From contig NZ_MSPQ01000001.1 of the NCBI RefSeq assembly GCF_001936475.1, forward strand, positions 310,001-374,000: DNA of 64,000 nucleotides, read 5' to 3'. The notes beneath the pieces are model-generated. The model searched no databases, was not told the origin of the DNA, and worked only from the letters and a program-made list of their open reading frames with translations. The DNA comes from Algoriphagus marinus. Lineage in GTDB: Bacteria; Bacteroidota; Bacteroidia; Cytophagales; Cyclobacteriaceae. Numbering within the stretch: position 1 is the first letter of the stretch; each line of letters starts with the position of its first letter. This document shows, one piece after another, positions 27,825 through 37,059 of this stretch. A program made the translations under genes and the position numbers.

Positions 27825-28984
27825 ATGAAAAACCAAGGCCTTTTCCCATTACTACCATTTTTTTTGAGTTGTCTATTCTCCTGCGGAGAAAGCGATACTG
27901 CTGAAAATAGCGGCTCCCAAAATATTCTGGAAAACTTCAGTTTTACTACCGATACGCTGGTCGTAAATCCTGGTGAGGAAATCATCAATCTTTCACAGGG
28001 TGTGCGCAGCGGTTCCTTAGATAAATCCAAAACCTATTTTTATCTATTTGATGAGGTGACTGGTCAGATGAATAAAATTAATCTGGATAAGTTGATTCTT
28101 GAAGAACAGCTTCCCTTCGAAAAGGAGGGACCAAACGGCATTGGTGCAAATTATATCTCGACTTCACGCTATCTTCCAGGAGAGGAATTCCTGTTTTCCA
28201 ACTTCCAAAGCACTGGTATTTTTAATAAAAAAGGGGAAAAAGTACTGGATCTGACACTGAAGCCTGGAGATATTCAGGTAGAAGGTTTGAGTGAAAATGC
28301 GCAATATAATTTGACGAATCAAATTCAGTTTTCTCCAGATAAGAAATGGATGTATTCTCTTCCCGGAGATTTTATGGAGGGGACTAATCAGCTGGCAAAA
28401 ATCAACTTAGAAAGCAAAAGCGGTAATGTCATTCCCATCCCCGCTCTTGACAAGGTCGGTGAATATCACATCCTACTCCAATCGGATGAAATGATGTCTG
28501 TTTACGTGGAGGAGCTCTTTTTACAGCAAATAGGAGAAGCTTTCTTTCAGGAGGCACAACCAATTCCATCTACCGCTTTGAGGCAGGTCAGGATTCTTTG
28601 CAGCTTTTTGAGTTTGACTTTTCTCTAGTTCCAAATGAAAAGGAAATCCCGATAAACAATAAAGTTTCATCTCAGGATCAATTCCAGGCAGAAATGGAAA
28701 AAGCCCGTGGCCAGATTGGCTTTGATAAGCTGCTTTTCGATGAGGAAACCAACCATTTTTACCGCTTTGGGAGAATTTACCTACCAAGGGAGGACAAAGA
28801 AGCTCCATTAAAAGCCCAGGTTTTTCTTTTTGCTTTTGATGAAAATCTTAACCTGATCGGAGAGACCGAAATCCCAGACTTGGATAAAGTGCCATCCAGT
28901 GCCTTCTTCAAAGACGGCAAGCTCTGGTCCTATGTCAATGTGGAGGATGAGTTGGGATTTGCGGTATTCACTTTTGATTTTTAG
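27825..28984 (+). pseudogene. DUF4221 array copy 1, frameshifted
   Basis: Lipoprotein leader with Cys20 (LFSCGES), DTLVVNPGEE, EGPNGIG at about residue 105. The frame runs to a stop at 28628, but homology continues in the +1 register from about 28545: TTNSIYRF, then FYRFGRIYLP and the family end KDGKLWSYVNVEDELGF to 28984. Loss of one T in the TTTCTTT stretch at 28541-28547 would explain it. Could be a pseudogene, a phase-variable copy or a read error. It is the first gene of the array and the others follow at 5-bp spacing. Confidence 0.8.
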
Positions 28985-28989
28985 AAACT

Positions 28990-30129
28990 ATGAGAAAACT
29001 AATCCCTATTCTATTCGTGATTGCTTTAGCCTCTTGCGGAAAAAAAGGCAATTCCGAAGAAGTTAAATCAGAAAATATCTTAGAGAATTTGACTTACTCG
29101 GTAGATACCGTGGTCGTAGATTCAGGAGACGAGTTCATAAACCTAAAATTAGGGAGTCTCTTTTCTTTTTTAAGTCCAGATCACCGCCTTTTTTACAAAT
29201 ATGATATTTCCAGCATGCAACTTAAAGAAGTTGATTTGGATCAGTTAGCACTCACTGGCAGCTATTCCTTTGAAAGGGAAGGCCCTAATGGTGTTGAAGT
29301 GTACGGGAGAACAATAGCTCCATTAAGCAATGGTGATTTTATTTTTAGTGGCCAGCAAAGGATAGGTAGGTTTTCGAAGGCTGGTGAGCTAATTCCTCCC
29401 TTTGACTATAAGTTGAATGACTTGATTGACGAAAGCCAATCCCAAGGAGATAACTTAATTCAGTTTACCTATACCGAGAAAAATAATATGGGATACTTCT
29501 TGGAGACTCATTCTTCCGAACCGGTGTTCAATCTTATTTTTATCAACTTGGATGAAAAAAGCTCAAAAGTGATCGACTTACCAGAAATGGACAGAACTAA
29601 CGAGTATAGAATTGTCTTAGAGAAGGATGGATTTAGAATAAATTGGGCGCAGGTGTTGACTGTTCAAGCTATTGATTCCAAAATCTATATTACTACACCC
29701 GTACATGATGGCATTTACCGCTTCGAACCTGTTGGAAACAGGCTAGATTACTTTTCATTTCCACTTACGCTGACAGCTAAAGAAAAGACCAAAGAAATCA
29801 AAAACGAGGTCAGTTCTGAAGGTGCGATGAATGAACAAATAGAGATAATGAACTCTGAAGTTAGGTTTTACGAACTGCTTTGGGATGAGGAATCGAATCG
29901 GTTTTATCGCTTCAGCTCTATCGCAATCCCGAGTAATTCTTCTGAGCTCAGTACAAAAAATGAAGTGTATTTCTCTGCTTTTGATTCAGAACTAAACCTG
30001 ATCGGCGAGACCCAACTGGAAGAAATAACTAAAATTCCCGAAAATCCCTTCTTCAAAGATGGCAAGCTCTGGTCCTATGTCAATGTGGAGGATGAGTTGG
30101 GATTTGCGGTATTCACTTTTGATTTTTAA
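28990..30129 (+). CDS. DUF4221 lipoprotein, array copy 2
   Basis: 379 aa, lipidation at Cys16 (ALASCGKKG). Family blocks: YSVDTVVVDSGDEFINL, EGPNGVE, YITTPVHDGIYRF, and the group A ending KDGKLWSYVNVEDELGF. Its 3' end is nearly base-identical to that of copy 1, whereas the cores differ. The repeated strand pattern suggests a six- or seven-bladed beta-propeller; that fold is inferred. Begins 5 bp after copy 1 with the shared junction TAGaaactATGAGAAA. Function unknown. Confidence 0.88.
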   Translation: MRKLIPILFVIALASCGKKGNSEEVKSENILENLTYSVDTVVVDSGDEFINLKLGSLFSFLSPDHRLFYKYDISSMQLKEVDLDQLALTGSYSFEREGPNGVEVYGRTIAPLSNGDFIFSGQQRIGRFSKAGELIPPFDYKLNDLIDESQSQGDNLIQFTYTEKNNMGYFLETHSSEPVFNLIFINLDEKSSKVIDLPEMDRTNEYRIVLEKDGFRINWAQVLTVQAIDSKIYITTPVHDGIYRFEPVGNRLDYFSFPLTLTAKEKTKEIKNEVSSEGAMNEQIEIMNSEVRFYELLWDEESNRFYRFSSIAIPSNSSELSTKNEVYFSAFDSELNLIGETQLEEITKIPENPFFKDGKLWSYVNVEDELGFAVFTFDF

Positions 30130-30134
30130 CGCCG

Positions 30135-31250
30135 ATGAGATTCCTCCTTGTTTTACTTTTGGCGCTTACAATTTTCTCTTGTTCTGAAAAGGAGGAGGAG
30201 ATCACTAATTCTAATATCCTGGAGAATCTTTCTCTATCTATCGATACGCTTATGGTAGATTCAAAAGGAGAACTCTTTAATCTGAGAAGGGGATATAGTG
30301 GTCATTTGGTTTCAGATGATCGAGAGTTTGTATTGCTGTATAATCCCGATCTAAGTCAGGTGCAGCAAATCAGTTTAGAAACCTTGTCTTGGGAAAAATC
30401 TTATGATTTTGAAGTCGAAGGCCCGAATGGAATTAGCGATGTTGTATTTTCAGTTAAACCTCTGGAAAACCAACAACTCTTAATTACCTTTTACCAAAAA
30501 CTGGGGATTTTCGATACCTCAGGAACAAAAATTAAAGACCTCTCCATTCCCTCACTTCCAATAGCTTCGGACTTAGACGAATTAGATAATGGAGTTATCT
30601 TATCTAAGAATCAAAAAAATCTCTTTTCTCTACCTGGGACACGATTTGTAGGAACTCGATCCTTGGCGAAAATCAATTTAGTAGAATCCAAATTAATTAC
30701 ATTTCCAATTTCTGAGTTGGACTGGGTCTTAGATCTGAAGGTAGTGTATATGGGTGGCTATTCGTATCAGGAGTACATCTACCTGAAAGATCTGAATGAT
30801 CAAATCATGATTTCTAGTCCCTCAACCAGTTCATTCTACATTTTTGACCCACAATCCGATTCCTTAACCTACCATTCCTTTGTTCATCGGTTGAGTCCGG
30901 TCAATAATGACCAACAACTTCAGACGAAGGTAGAGTCTATGGAAGCATATGAGGAGGAGATGAAAAAGTTTAACATGGCAGTCAATTTTAGTGGACTTAT
31001 TTGGGACGAAACTAGCCAACATTATTTTCGGTTTTCCGGAAAACCGCTCGCCATAGAGGGTTCATTTGGTATAAAAGCAAGTCAAGTATTTATGTATGCT
31101 TACGATCAAGAGTTTAATTTGATAGGAGAGAAGGAATTGACCGAAATCTCCCAAGTGCCAGAATATCCCTTCTTCAAAGACGGCAAGCTCTGGTCTTATG
31201 TCAATGTCGAAGATGAGTTGGGATTCGCTGTTTTCACTTTGGATTTTTAG
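30135..31250 (+). CDS. DUF4221 lipoprotein, array copy 3
   Basis: 371 aa, Cys16 (TIFSCSEKEEE). The residues just after the lipid Cys read SEKEEE, acidic after Lys, like the K-(D/E)2 surface-export signal described for Bacteroidetes lipoproteins. Blocks: LSIDTLMVDSKGELFNL, EGPNGIS, ISSPSTSSFYIF, group A ending. Junction to copy 2 is divergent (ACGCCG instead of the common AAACT), so its 5' end has not been homogenised with copies 2, 4 and 5. Confidence 0.88.
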   Translation: MRFLLVLLLALTIFSCSEKEEEITNSNILENLSLSIDTLMVDSKGELFNLRRGYSGHLVSDDREFVLLYNPDLSQVQQISLETLSWEKSYDFEVEGPNGISDVVFSVKPLENQQLLITFYQKLGIFDTSGTKIKDLSIPSLPIASDLDELDNGVILSKNQKNLFSLPGTRFVGTRSLAKINLVESKLITFPISELDWVLDLKVVYMGGYSYQEYIYLKDLNDQIMISSPSTSSFYIFDPQSDSLTYHSFVHRLSPVNNDQQLQTKVESMEAYEEEMKKFNMAVNFSGLIWDETSQHYFRFSGKPLAIEGSFGIKASQVFMYAYDQEFNLIGEKELTEISQVPEYPFFKDGKLWSYVNVEDELGFAVFTLDF

Positions 31251-31255
31251 AAACT

Positions 31256-32383
31256 ATGAGAAAACTACTACCCATTCTCTTTCTAATTGCTTTTGCCTCC
31301 TGCGGGGAAAAAGGTGTTTCTGAAAAAGGGTATTTCGACCGTAAGATTAAAAGTCTGAGCTATACTGTGGATACTGTTTTGGTCGATCCGGGAGATAGTA
31401 TTCTTTTTGCCAACAGACTAGCGATCTCTTTGGATAAAAAAACCCTTTTTAACTTTAACTCAAGAAAGGCTGAACTAGATATCATAGACCTAGATCAGCT
31501 AGTTATCCGCGATCGGATTTCGTTTGAAAAAGAAGGGCCTCTGGGCATAGGTAAATATGCGTCAAGCATCCAAGAAACAAATTCGGGAGAGCTATTTATT
31601 TTCGGTTTCTCGGATCTTCGAAAACTAAATAAGCAAAAAGATTCATTGACTATTTTCCAGTTTGCTACAGCGGAGTTTGGAGGGGATGGTTTGGAAGAAA
31701 TCGAGGAACTCAAGTTTAGTTTTTTGGTATCAGAGGACGGGAGCAAGTATTTTGCACCTTACGGGGAACAAGGTTTTCAAAAGGCAAATACCGGGATTGT
31801 AATCGTGGAGTTAGCCACTATGGATCTGAAAAAAGTGCCTTTAGATCTATTTGAGAGGAGTAACCAATATGTTCGCAGATTTATTGAAGATGGTAAACTT
31901 CAATCTCAAAGCAATGAAATGATTGATATTTACCCCCTTAAAAATAAACTGATTATCTCCTCCCACAATTTTAATGAAGCATACCTATATGAGCTGGGTA
32001 CTGGATTGCTGACGCATAAAGTCTTCCAATCTGAACTGACTTCAAATGCAAAAAAAGTAAGTGAAAAGAATACTGGAAATACCTTTGAAGAAATGCTTGA
32101 AATTGCCTCCGAAGCCGAAAAGGAGGTGGATTTTGGGACTTTTTTATACGACGACAAAAGCGATAGAGTAGTTAGATTTACTAGAGATTTAGACCACATG
32201 ATAGGTGATTCGGTCACCTACAAAAATGTCCTTACGATCTTTGACACAGACCTAAATCAACTCTATGAACAGGAAGTAGATTTTAAAAGACCAGGCTTCT
32301 CCTTCTTCAAAGACGGCAAGCTCTGGTCTTATGTCAATGTTGAAGATGAGCTCGGCTTTGCAGTATTCACTTTTGATTTTTAG
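31256..32383 (+). CDS. DUF4221 lipoprotein, array copy 4 (chimera)
   Basis: 375 aa, Cys16 (AFASCGEKG). The first ~25 residues and the last ~25 (KDGKLWSYVNVEDELGF) are group A, but the core (EGPLGIG, IISSHNFNEAYLYEL, SELTSNAKKV, DLDHMIGDS, LTIFDTDLNQL) is group B and closest to copy 10. It is therefore a mosaic of two subfamilies, best explained by recombination inside the array. The first 80 bp differ from those of copy 5 at one position only. Confidence 0.88.
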   Translation: MRKLLPILFLIAFASCGEKGVSEKGYFDRKIKSLSYTVDTVLVDPGDSILFANRLAISLDKKTLFNFNSRKAELDIIDLDQLVIRDRISFEKEGPLGIGKYASSIQETNSGELFIFGFSDLRKLNKQKDSLTIFQFATAEFGGDGLEEIEELKFSFLVSEDGSKYFAPYGEQGFQKANTGIVIVELATMDLKKVPLDLFERSNQYVRRFIEDGKLQSQSNEMIDIYPLKNKLIISSHNFNEAYLYELGTGLLTHKVFQSELTSNAKKVSEKNTGNTFEEMLEIASEAEKEVDFGTFLYDDKSDRVVRFTRDLDHMIGDSVTYKNVLTIFDTDLNQLYEQEVDFKRPGFSFFKDGKLWSYVNVEDELGFAVFTFDF

Positions 32384-32388
32384 AAACT

Positions 32389-33531
32389 ATGAGAAAACTA
32401 CTACCCATTCTCTTTCTAATTGCTTTTGCCTCCTGCGGGGAAAAAGGGGTTTCTGAAAAATATAAATCCGACAATATTCTGGAGAAGCTAACCTATTCGG
32501 TGGATACCGTGGTGGTGGATTCAGGCGAAGAGCTACTTGTCCTTGGAAATGAATACATCGGCAATTGGAGCCTTTCATCAGATCTAAGCAGGATCTTTAC
32601 CTTTTCCGAAAAAGGGAATGCCATTCAAGAAGTTGACTTGGACAATTTAAGTGTAATCGGTCAATACACCTTTGAGAAAGAAGGTCCAGACGGGACTGGT
32701 GATAGAGTAATGGGAATTCAAGAGCTGGATAATCACCAATTCGCTTTTTCAACCTATTTCGCTACCTATGTTTTTGACAGGTCGGGAAAGAAGATCAAGG
32801 AGTATAAGCTTACATCCAAAGAGATCGAAGGGATTGACTTGGAAGATGATTTCGTGCTTAATAACAATGCAAAAATCTATGGGGTTGGAAAAAATCTGTA
32901 TGCAATCCAACAATCTTCCATAGAATCACAACTAATCAAGGTGGATCTCAATGAAATGAAAGCCGATACGCTTTCTTTAGCTAAGCTGAGTAAAACCAGG
33001 AATTTTGCCACCATGTTTCTGAAACCCGGAGCCATGCGTTTTTATAGTCTATCGATTCAGATGCAATTCCTCCGGGACCAAGTCTTGCTCTTCAGCCCAG
33101 TCACCAACACGATTTATGTATTTAATCCTAATACTAATCTCATCGAAGAAAAAAGCTTTGCCCATAAGCTGGTTCCTCTGGAAAAAGAATGGGGTGATTA
33201 TCCAAGGGAAGCAAATTCTCTGGAGGAATTCAATGCGATTATGGCTGCAGTAAATGCCCAAATACATTTTGGAAGATTTTTCTGGGACGATACACGAAAA
33301 CTTTACTTCCGGCTTAGTCAAAAAGGAAAAGAAATAGCGAGTCCTGATCAAAAGATGAACCATGAGACATTCATCCATGCCTACGATGAGAATTTGCATT
33401 TGGTGGGCGAGGCTAAATTAGATGAACTACAAGAAAAGCTATACGATCAATTCTTCAAAGACGGCAAACTCTGGTCTTATGTCAATGTGGAAGATGAGTT
33501 GGGTTTTGCGGTTTTCACTTTTGATTTTTAG
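32389..33531 (+). CDS. DUF4221 lipoprotein, array copy 5
   Basis: 380 aa, Cys16 (AFASCGEKG). Leader DNA almost identical to copy 4, then the sequences part after about residue 22. Blocks: YSVDTVVVDSGEELLVL, EGPDGTG, LFSPVTNTIYVFNPNT, FRLSQKGKE and the group A ending. The region after the EGP block is rich in short hydrophobic strands separated by Asp/Asn/Gly turns. 5-bp spacing on both sides. Confidence 0.88.
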   Translation: MRKLLPILFLIAFASCGEKGVSEKYKSDNILEKLTYSVDTVVVDSGEELLVLGNEYIGNWSLSSDLSRIFTFSEKGNAIQEVDLDNLSVIGQYTFEKEGPDGTGDRVMGIQELDNHQFAFSTYFATYVFDRSGKKIKEYKLTSKEIEGIDLEDDFVLNNNAKIYGVGKNLYAIQQSSIESQLIKVDLNEMKADTLSLAKLSKTRNFATMFLKPGAMRFYSLSIQMQFLRDQVLLFSPVTNTIYVFNPNTNLIEEKSFAHKLVPLEKEWGDYPREANSLEEFNAIMAAVNAQIHFGRFFWDDTRKLYFRLSQKGKEIASPDQKMNHETFIHAYDENLHLVGEAKLDELQEKLYDQFFKDGKLWSYVNVEDELGFAVFTFDF

Positions 33532-33536
33532 AAACT

Positions 33537-34667
33537 ATGAGAAAGCAACTGGCCATTTTCGTTCTCGCCATTCTTGTTTCCTGCGGAGGAAAGCAAGTGA
33601 ATGAAAAAGTTGACAAGAAGACCTTCACTTTTTCAGCTGAGATTGATACAGTAAAAATTGATTTCAAGGATCGATTCTACTTTATGGAGATTTACTTGGG
33701 AACGGCCGCAGTCTCTCCAGATAAAAAGACGCTTTATAATCTAAATGATTTCGCCCCAAACTTGGAGATTATTGACTTGGATCAACAAGAAATGAGCAGT
33801 ATTGAGCCTATGGATAAAGAAGGTCCTCTAGGTATTGGTCCAGTCACCTTTTCGATTGCTATTACTCCATCGGATGAATTGGTGCTAAAAGGCATGGATG
33901 AGGTAAGGATTTTCGACAAATCAAGAACCCAGCTAAAAATCATAAAAATAAGTTCAAAGCATTTGGAAGGAGAGGTTCTTGAGGTTGGCGAACGTTACGG
34001 ATTCGATGGAATTTTTACTGAAAAAGCCGACTATTTCTTTACAATTTATCAAAATGAAGCTGGGATGTCACAAGGTGAATTGAAAGGACTGACTATAATT
34101 GATTTGAATACTTCGACCATCCGAAAGATTCCGATTCCAGAACTCGATCGAATCAAAGACTTCTACCTCCAAGATCAATATGGCAATTTTCGGGGTGATG
34201 ATGTGCTGCTCACTTCCTTTCAAAACAAGGTAATTGTCTCTACAAGTGCCATCAACGAAGCTTTTGTTTACGATTCAGCTTTGGATACCTTGATTCAGAA
34301 AAAGTTTCATTCTAAGCTGACAGCGGATACCAAGCGAGGTGACTATCCAAGAAATTTCAGCTATGAATCAAATTGGCGTGCCGTTTTTGCCGAGCGCTCC
34401 AAGGAAGTGGAGTTTGGCAAATTCATTTATGACGAGGAAAATGATAAGTTTTGGAGATTCAGCTACGAATTGGATCGAATGATCGGAGATTCTATCGTGC
34501 GAAAGACGGTATTGACTGTTTTCGATTCGAAGCTAAATCAACTTCATGAAGAAAAGGTACCCTTTGATTATTCCTATTATCAGTCCTTTTTCAAGGATGG
34601 CATGTTGTATTCCTATATCAACTTGGAAGACGAAATGGCTTTTATAAGGGTCAAGCCAATCTATTAA
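33537..34667 (+). CDS. DUF4221 lipoprotein, array copy 6
   Basis: 376 aa, Cys16 (ILVSCGGKQ). Group B: EGPLGIG, VSTSAINEAFVYDS, SKLTADTKRGDYPRNF, ELDRMIGDS, LTVFDSKLNQLHEE, ending DGMLYSYINLEDEMAFIRVKP. Its 5' junction still carries the TAGaaactATGAGAAA module of the group A genes, so the module and the body have different histories. 5 bp from both neighbours. Confidence 0.88.
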   Translation: MRKQLAIFVLAILVSCGGKQVNEKVDKKTFTFSAEIDTVKIDFKDRFYFMEIYLGTAAVSPDKKTLYNLNDFAPNLEIIDLDQQEMSSIEPMDKEGPLGIGPVTFSIAITPSDELVLKGMDEVRIFDKSRTQLKIIKISSKHLEGEVLEVGERYGFDGIFTEKADYFFTIYQNEAGMSQGELKGLTIIDLNTSTIRKIPIPELDRIKDFYLQDQYGNFRGDDVLLTSFQNKVIVSTSAINEAFVYDSALDTLIQKKFHSKLTADTKRGDYPRNFSYESNWRAVFAERSKEVEFGKFIYDEENDKFWRFSYELDRMIGDSIVRKTVLTVFDSKLNQLHEEKVPFDYSYYQSFFKDGMLYSYINLEDEMAFIRVKPIY

Positions 34668-34672
34668 GAATT

Positions 34673-35836
34673 ATGTCAACCTTGAAAAATCTAAGCCCAC
34701 TTCTATTCATTATCCTTCTTCTTTCTTGCGGGGAAAAAGGCAATTCTGGATCCACCGAACCGAAAAACATCCTGGAAAACCTCACTTTTTCTGTAGATAC
34801 TGTGGTGGTTGATTCTGGCGACGACTTTTTTGTAATTCCCTATGGTCTTGGAAGAATTGGGTTCACTCAAAACAAGAAGAACTTATGGTTTTTTGAAAAT
34901 GACCCTTTGAAACTCGTCCAAGTGGATTTGAATGAACTGAAATTGCTCAGCAAAACAGAATTTCAGAAAGAAGGGCCTAACGGCATTGGCCCTTACATTT
35001 CAGATTTTCAAGTTGGCCCAACTAATGAACTGGCAATCCAGAGCTATGTCAGTTATGCCAAATTCAATACTTCAGGAGAACTAACCGAAAATCTAAAAAT
35101 AGTCCCAGAAGGAATTGATTCTGAACTGGCGAATGATTACCAAAAACTCTATCAGCGAGCGTTTTATGATTTTGAAAAAAATCGAATTTACACCCAGCCA
35201 TACCGAGATGGAGATGGAGACAAGCAGCTTTTTATCATCGATCCTCAAAGCAAAAAAGCCAGCTCATATCCGATTCCGAAGATGAGATCTGTAGGCGATT
35301 TTAGCCGAACCCACGTAGAAGAATCAGACGGCAATGGCATGATATACTTTTTTGCTGCGTTTGACTATATCGAAAAAGAAAACGAGCAATTGTTGATCTC
35401 TGCAGCTCCTATGAGCGGTTTTTACCGATTGGATCCGAAAACAGATAGTCTTGAATATATTGCTATTCAGCACAAGACTGTACCAAATGACTGGAATATC
35501 AGCCTGATGGAGGCTTATAGTGATGCTTCTGCATTTGAGGAAGACGAGCGAAAAGTGAACGAGCAGCTGAATTACATGGCAATCAAATGGGATGATACTA
35601 GGAAGCTGTATTTGAGGATGGGGAAAAAGACCTACTTGGCTGAAAACCGTGCAGATCCCTCCACTTATGAAGTTTATCTCTTTGCTTACGATACCGACTT
35701 TAATGTAGTCGGGGAAACCAAGATCGAAGGGCTGAAGGAACCGCCCTCTACGTACTTTTGGAAAAACGGCAAGCTCTGGTCTTATGTCAATGTGGAAGAT
35801 GAGTTGAGATTCGCAGTATTCACTTTAAATTTTTAA
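34673..35836 (+). CDS. DUF4221 lipoprotein, array copy 7
   Basis: 387 aa, Cys19 (LLLSCGEKG). Blocks: FSVDTVVVDSGDDFFVI, EGPNGIG, ISAAPMSGFYRLDPKTD, VYLFAYDTDFNVVGETK, ending KNGKLWSYVNVEDELRF. The core is unlike its neighbours and includes a charged RDGDGDKQ stretch. It closes the first seven-gene block: next comes a 98-bp gap with a repeat element. Confidence 0.87.
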   Translation: MSTLKNLSPLLFIILLLSCGEKGNSGSTEPKNILENLTFSVDTVVVDSGDDFFVIPYGLGRIGFTQNKKNLWFFENDPLKLVQVDLNELKLLSKTEFQKEGPNGIGPYISDFQVGPTNELAIQSYVSYAKFNTSGELTENLKIVPEGIDSELANDYQKLYQRAFYDFEKNRIYTQPYRDGDGDKQLFIIDPQSKKASSYPIPKMRSVGDFSRTHVEESDGNGMIYFFAAFDYIEKENEQLLISAAPMSGFYRLDPKTDSLEYIAIQHKTVPNDWNISLMEAYSDASAFEEDERKVNEQLNYMAIKWDDTRKLYLRMGKKTYLAENRADPSTYEVYLFAYDTDFNVVGETKIEGLKEPPSTYFWKNGKLWSYVNVEDELRFAVFTLNF

Positions 35837-35843
35837 ATAATCG

Positions 35844-35903
35844 TGAAATCGAGCCTGACTAAAAAGTCACACACTGGTATGATTATCAGCTTTGCGAGAT
35901 TCC
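35844..35903 (+). repeat. GAAATCGAGC intergenic element inside the DUF4221 array
   Basis: GTGAAATCGAGCCTGACTAAAAAG to TGCGAGATTCC. It is closest to the copy at 8007-8063, sharing the ACTAAAAAGTCACACACTGG core and even the tail CCTATAAAAATCAAA that leads to an ATGAAA start. It splits the array into blocks of seven and eight genes and may bring a promoter or processing site. Confidence 0.75.
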
Positions 35904-35934
35904 AAATGACCTATAAAAATCAAATTAAAAACAG

Positions 35935-37053
35935 ATGAAAAAATTATTACCAATTCTACTACTTTCTATTCTTGCTTCTTGCGGGGGGAAAGGCAATTCT
36001 GAAAAGGCAGGATCTAAAAATATCCTTGAAGATCTGACCTACTCCGTAGACACCCTAATCCTAGATGTGGGCGATGAAATCTTTAATCCTGGCTCGTATT
36101 ACGGTAGAGATTTAAGTGAAGACCTTGCTAGGTTATATTTTTTTTATGACCCTGAAAAAGAAATCCATGAATATGACTTGGCTAATTTAAAACTCGTCAA
36201 AATCCATCCATTTGAAAGTGACGGTCCTAATGCAATTCCATCTTATATCAATTACTTTCAAGCACTGCCAAAACAAGAGTTTTTTATGGCAGATTTCGCC
36301 AAGGCTGGGATTTACTCTCTGGAAGGAAAGCAAATTCGAAATCTTAGAATTCAACTGGAAAACATAACCGGATTTGATCCCGAAGCCACTTTTTCCCTCT
36401 CAAACAACATCCATCTCAGTCCCGACAAAAAGAAAATCATCAGTCTTCCCAAAAACTTCGAAGGTCCTGTGGAAGGTTTGGCTGTGATCGATAGCGAAAC
36501 GATGAACGGAACACTCAAGGAAATTTCCGAGCTCGAGCTAACCGATAAATACAACGTCACATTCAAGCAGGGTAATGGAATGACTCGATCAGGTGACTTC
36601 CAAACCTTGCAACTTGTCAACAACCTGTTTTTCATCCACAGTGGAGCTACCTCCGATATCTATACCTACGATTGGCAGACAGATTCCCTTCGACATCATA
36701 GCTTTCCTCATCAATTGGTAGCCAAGTCTAAGACCGGGGATTTCCCTACAGAAGTGGACTCTCATGAGCGTAGAATAGAGGTAATGAATGAAATGAGAAA
36801 GCAAATCACCTTTGAAGACTTCTACTGGGATGAAACCAGAAATCTATATTTCCGGCTGGGGAGTATGGGTACTGAAAAGGATACCAAAGTATTTCTATTT
36901 GCTTATGATGAACAGCTCAATTTGGTAGGAGAGACGAGATTAAAGGGAATGGAAAGCATGATTTATAGAACCTTTCTTCGAAATGGGAAACTCTACAGTT
37001 ATTATGTGGTAGAGGAGAATCCAGCCTTAGTTCAATTCACTTTTGATTTCTAA
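35935..37053 (+). CDS. DUF4221 lipoprotein, array copy 8
   Basis: 372 aa, Cys16 (ILASCGGKG). YSVDTLILDVGDEIFNP, DGPNAIP (a variant EGP block), FFIHSGATSDIYTYD, VFLFAYDEQLNLVGET, and a divergent ending RNGKLYSYYVVEEN. It is the group A member least affected by end homogenisation. First gene after the 98-bp gap; 6 bp before copy 9. Confidence 0.87.
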   Translation: MKKLLPILLLSILASCGGKGNSEKAGSKNILEDLTYSVDTLILDVGDEIFNPGSYYGRDLSEDLARLYFFYDPEKEIHEYDLANLKLVKIHPFESDGPNAIPSYINYFQALPKQEFFMADFAKAGIYSLEGKQIRNLRIQLENITGFDPEATFSLSNNIHLSPDKKKIISLPKNFEGPVEGLAVIDSETMNGTLKEISELELTDKYNVTFKQGNGMTRSGDFQTLQLVNNLFFIHSGATSDIYTYDWQTDSLRHHSFPHQLVAKSKTGDFPTEVDSHERRIEVMNEMRKQITFEDFYWDETRNLYFRLGSMGTEKDTKVFLFAYDEQLNLVGETRLKGMESMIYRTFLRNGKLYSYYVVEENPALVQFTFDF

Positions 37054-37059
37054 TCAATT

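Noticed and set aside
28911..35836. Regular ~1.1-kb repeats as a CRISPR array or tandem insertion elements
   Set aside because: The repeat period is a whole lipoprotein gene, the repeated parts are coding and there are no terminal inverted repeats, transposase or cas genes.
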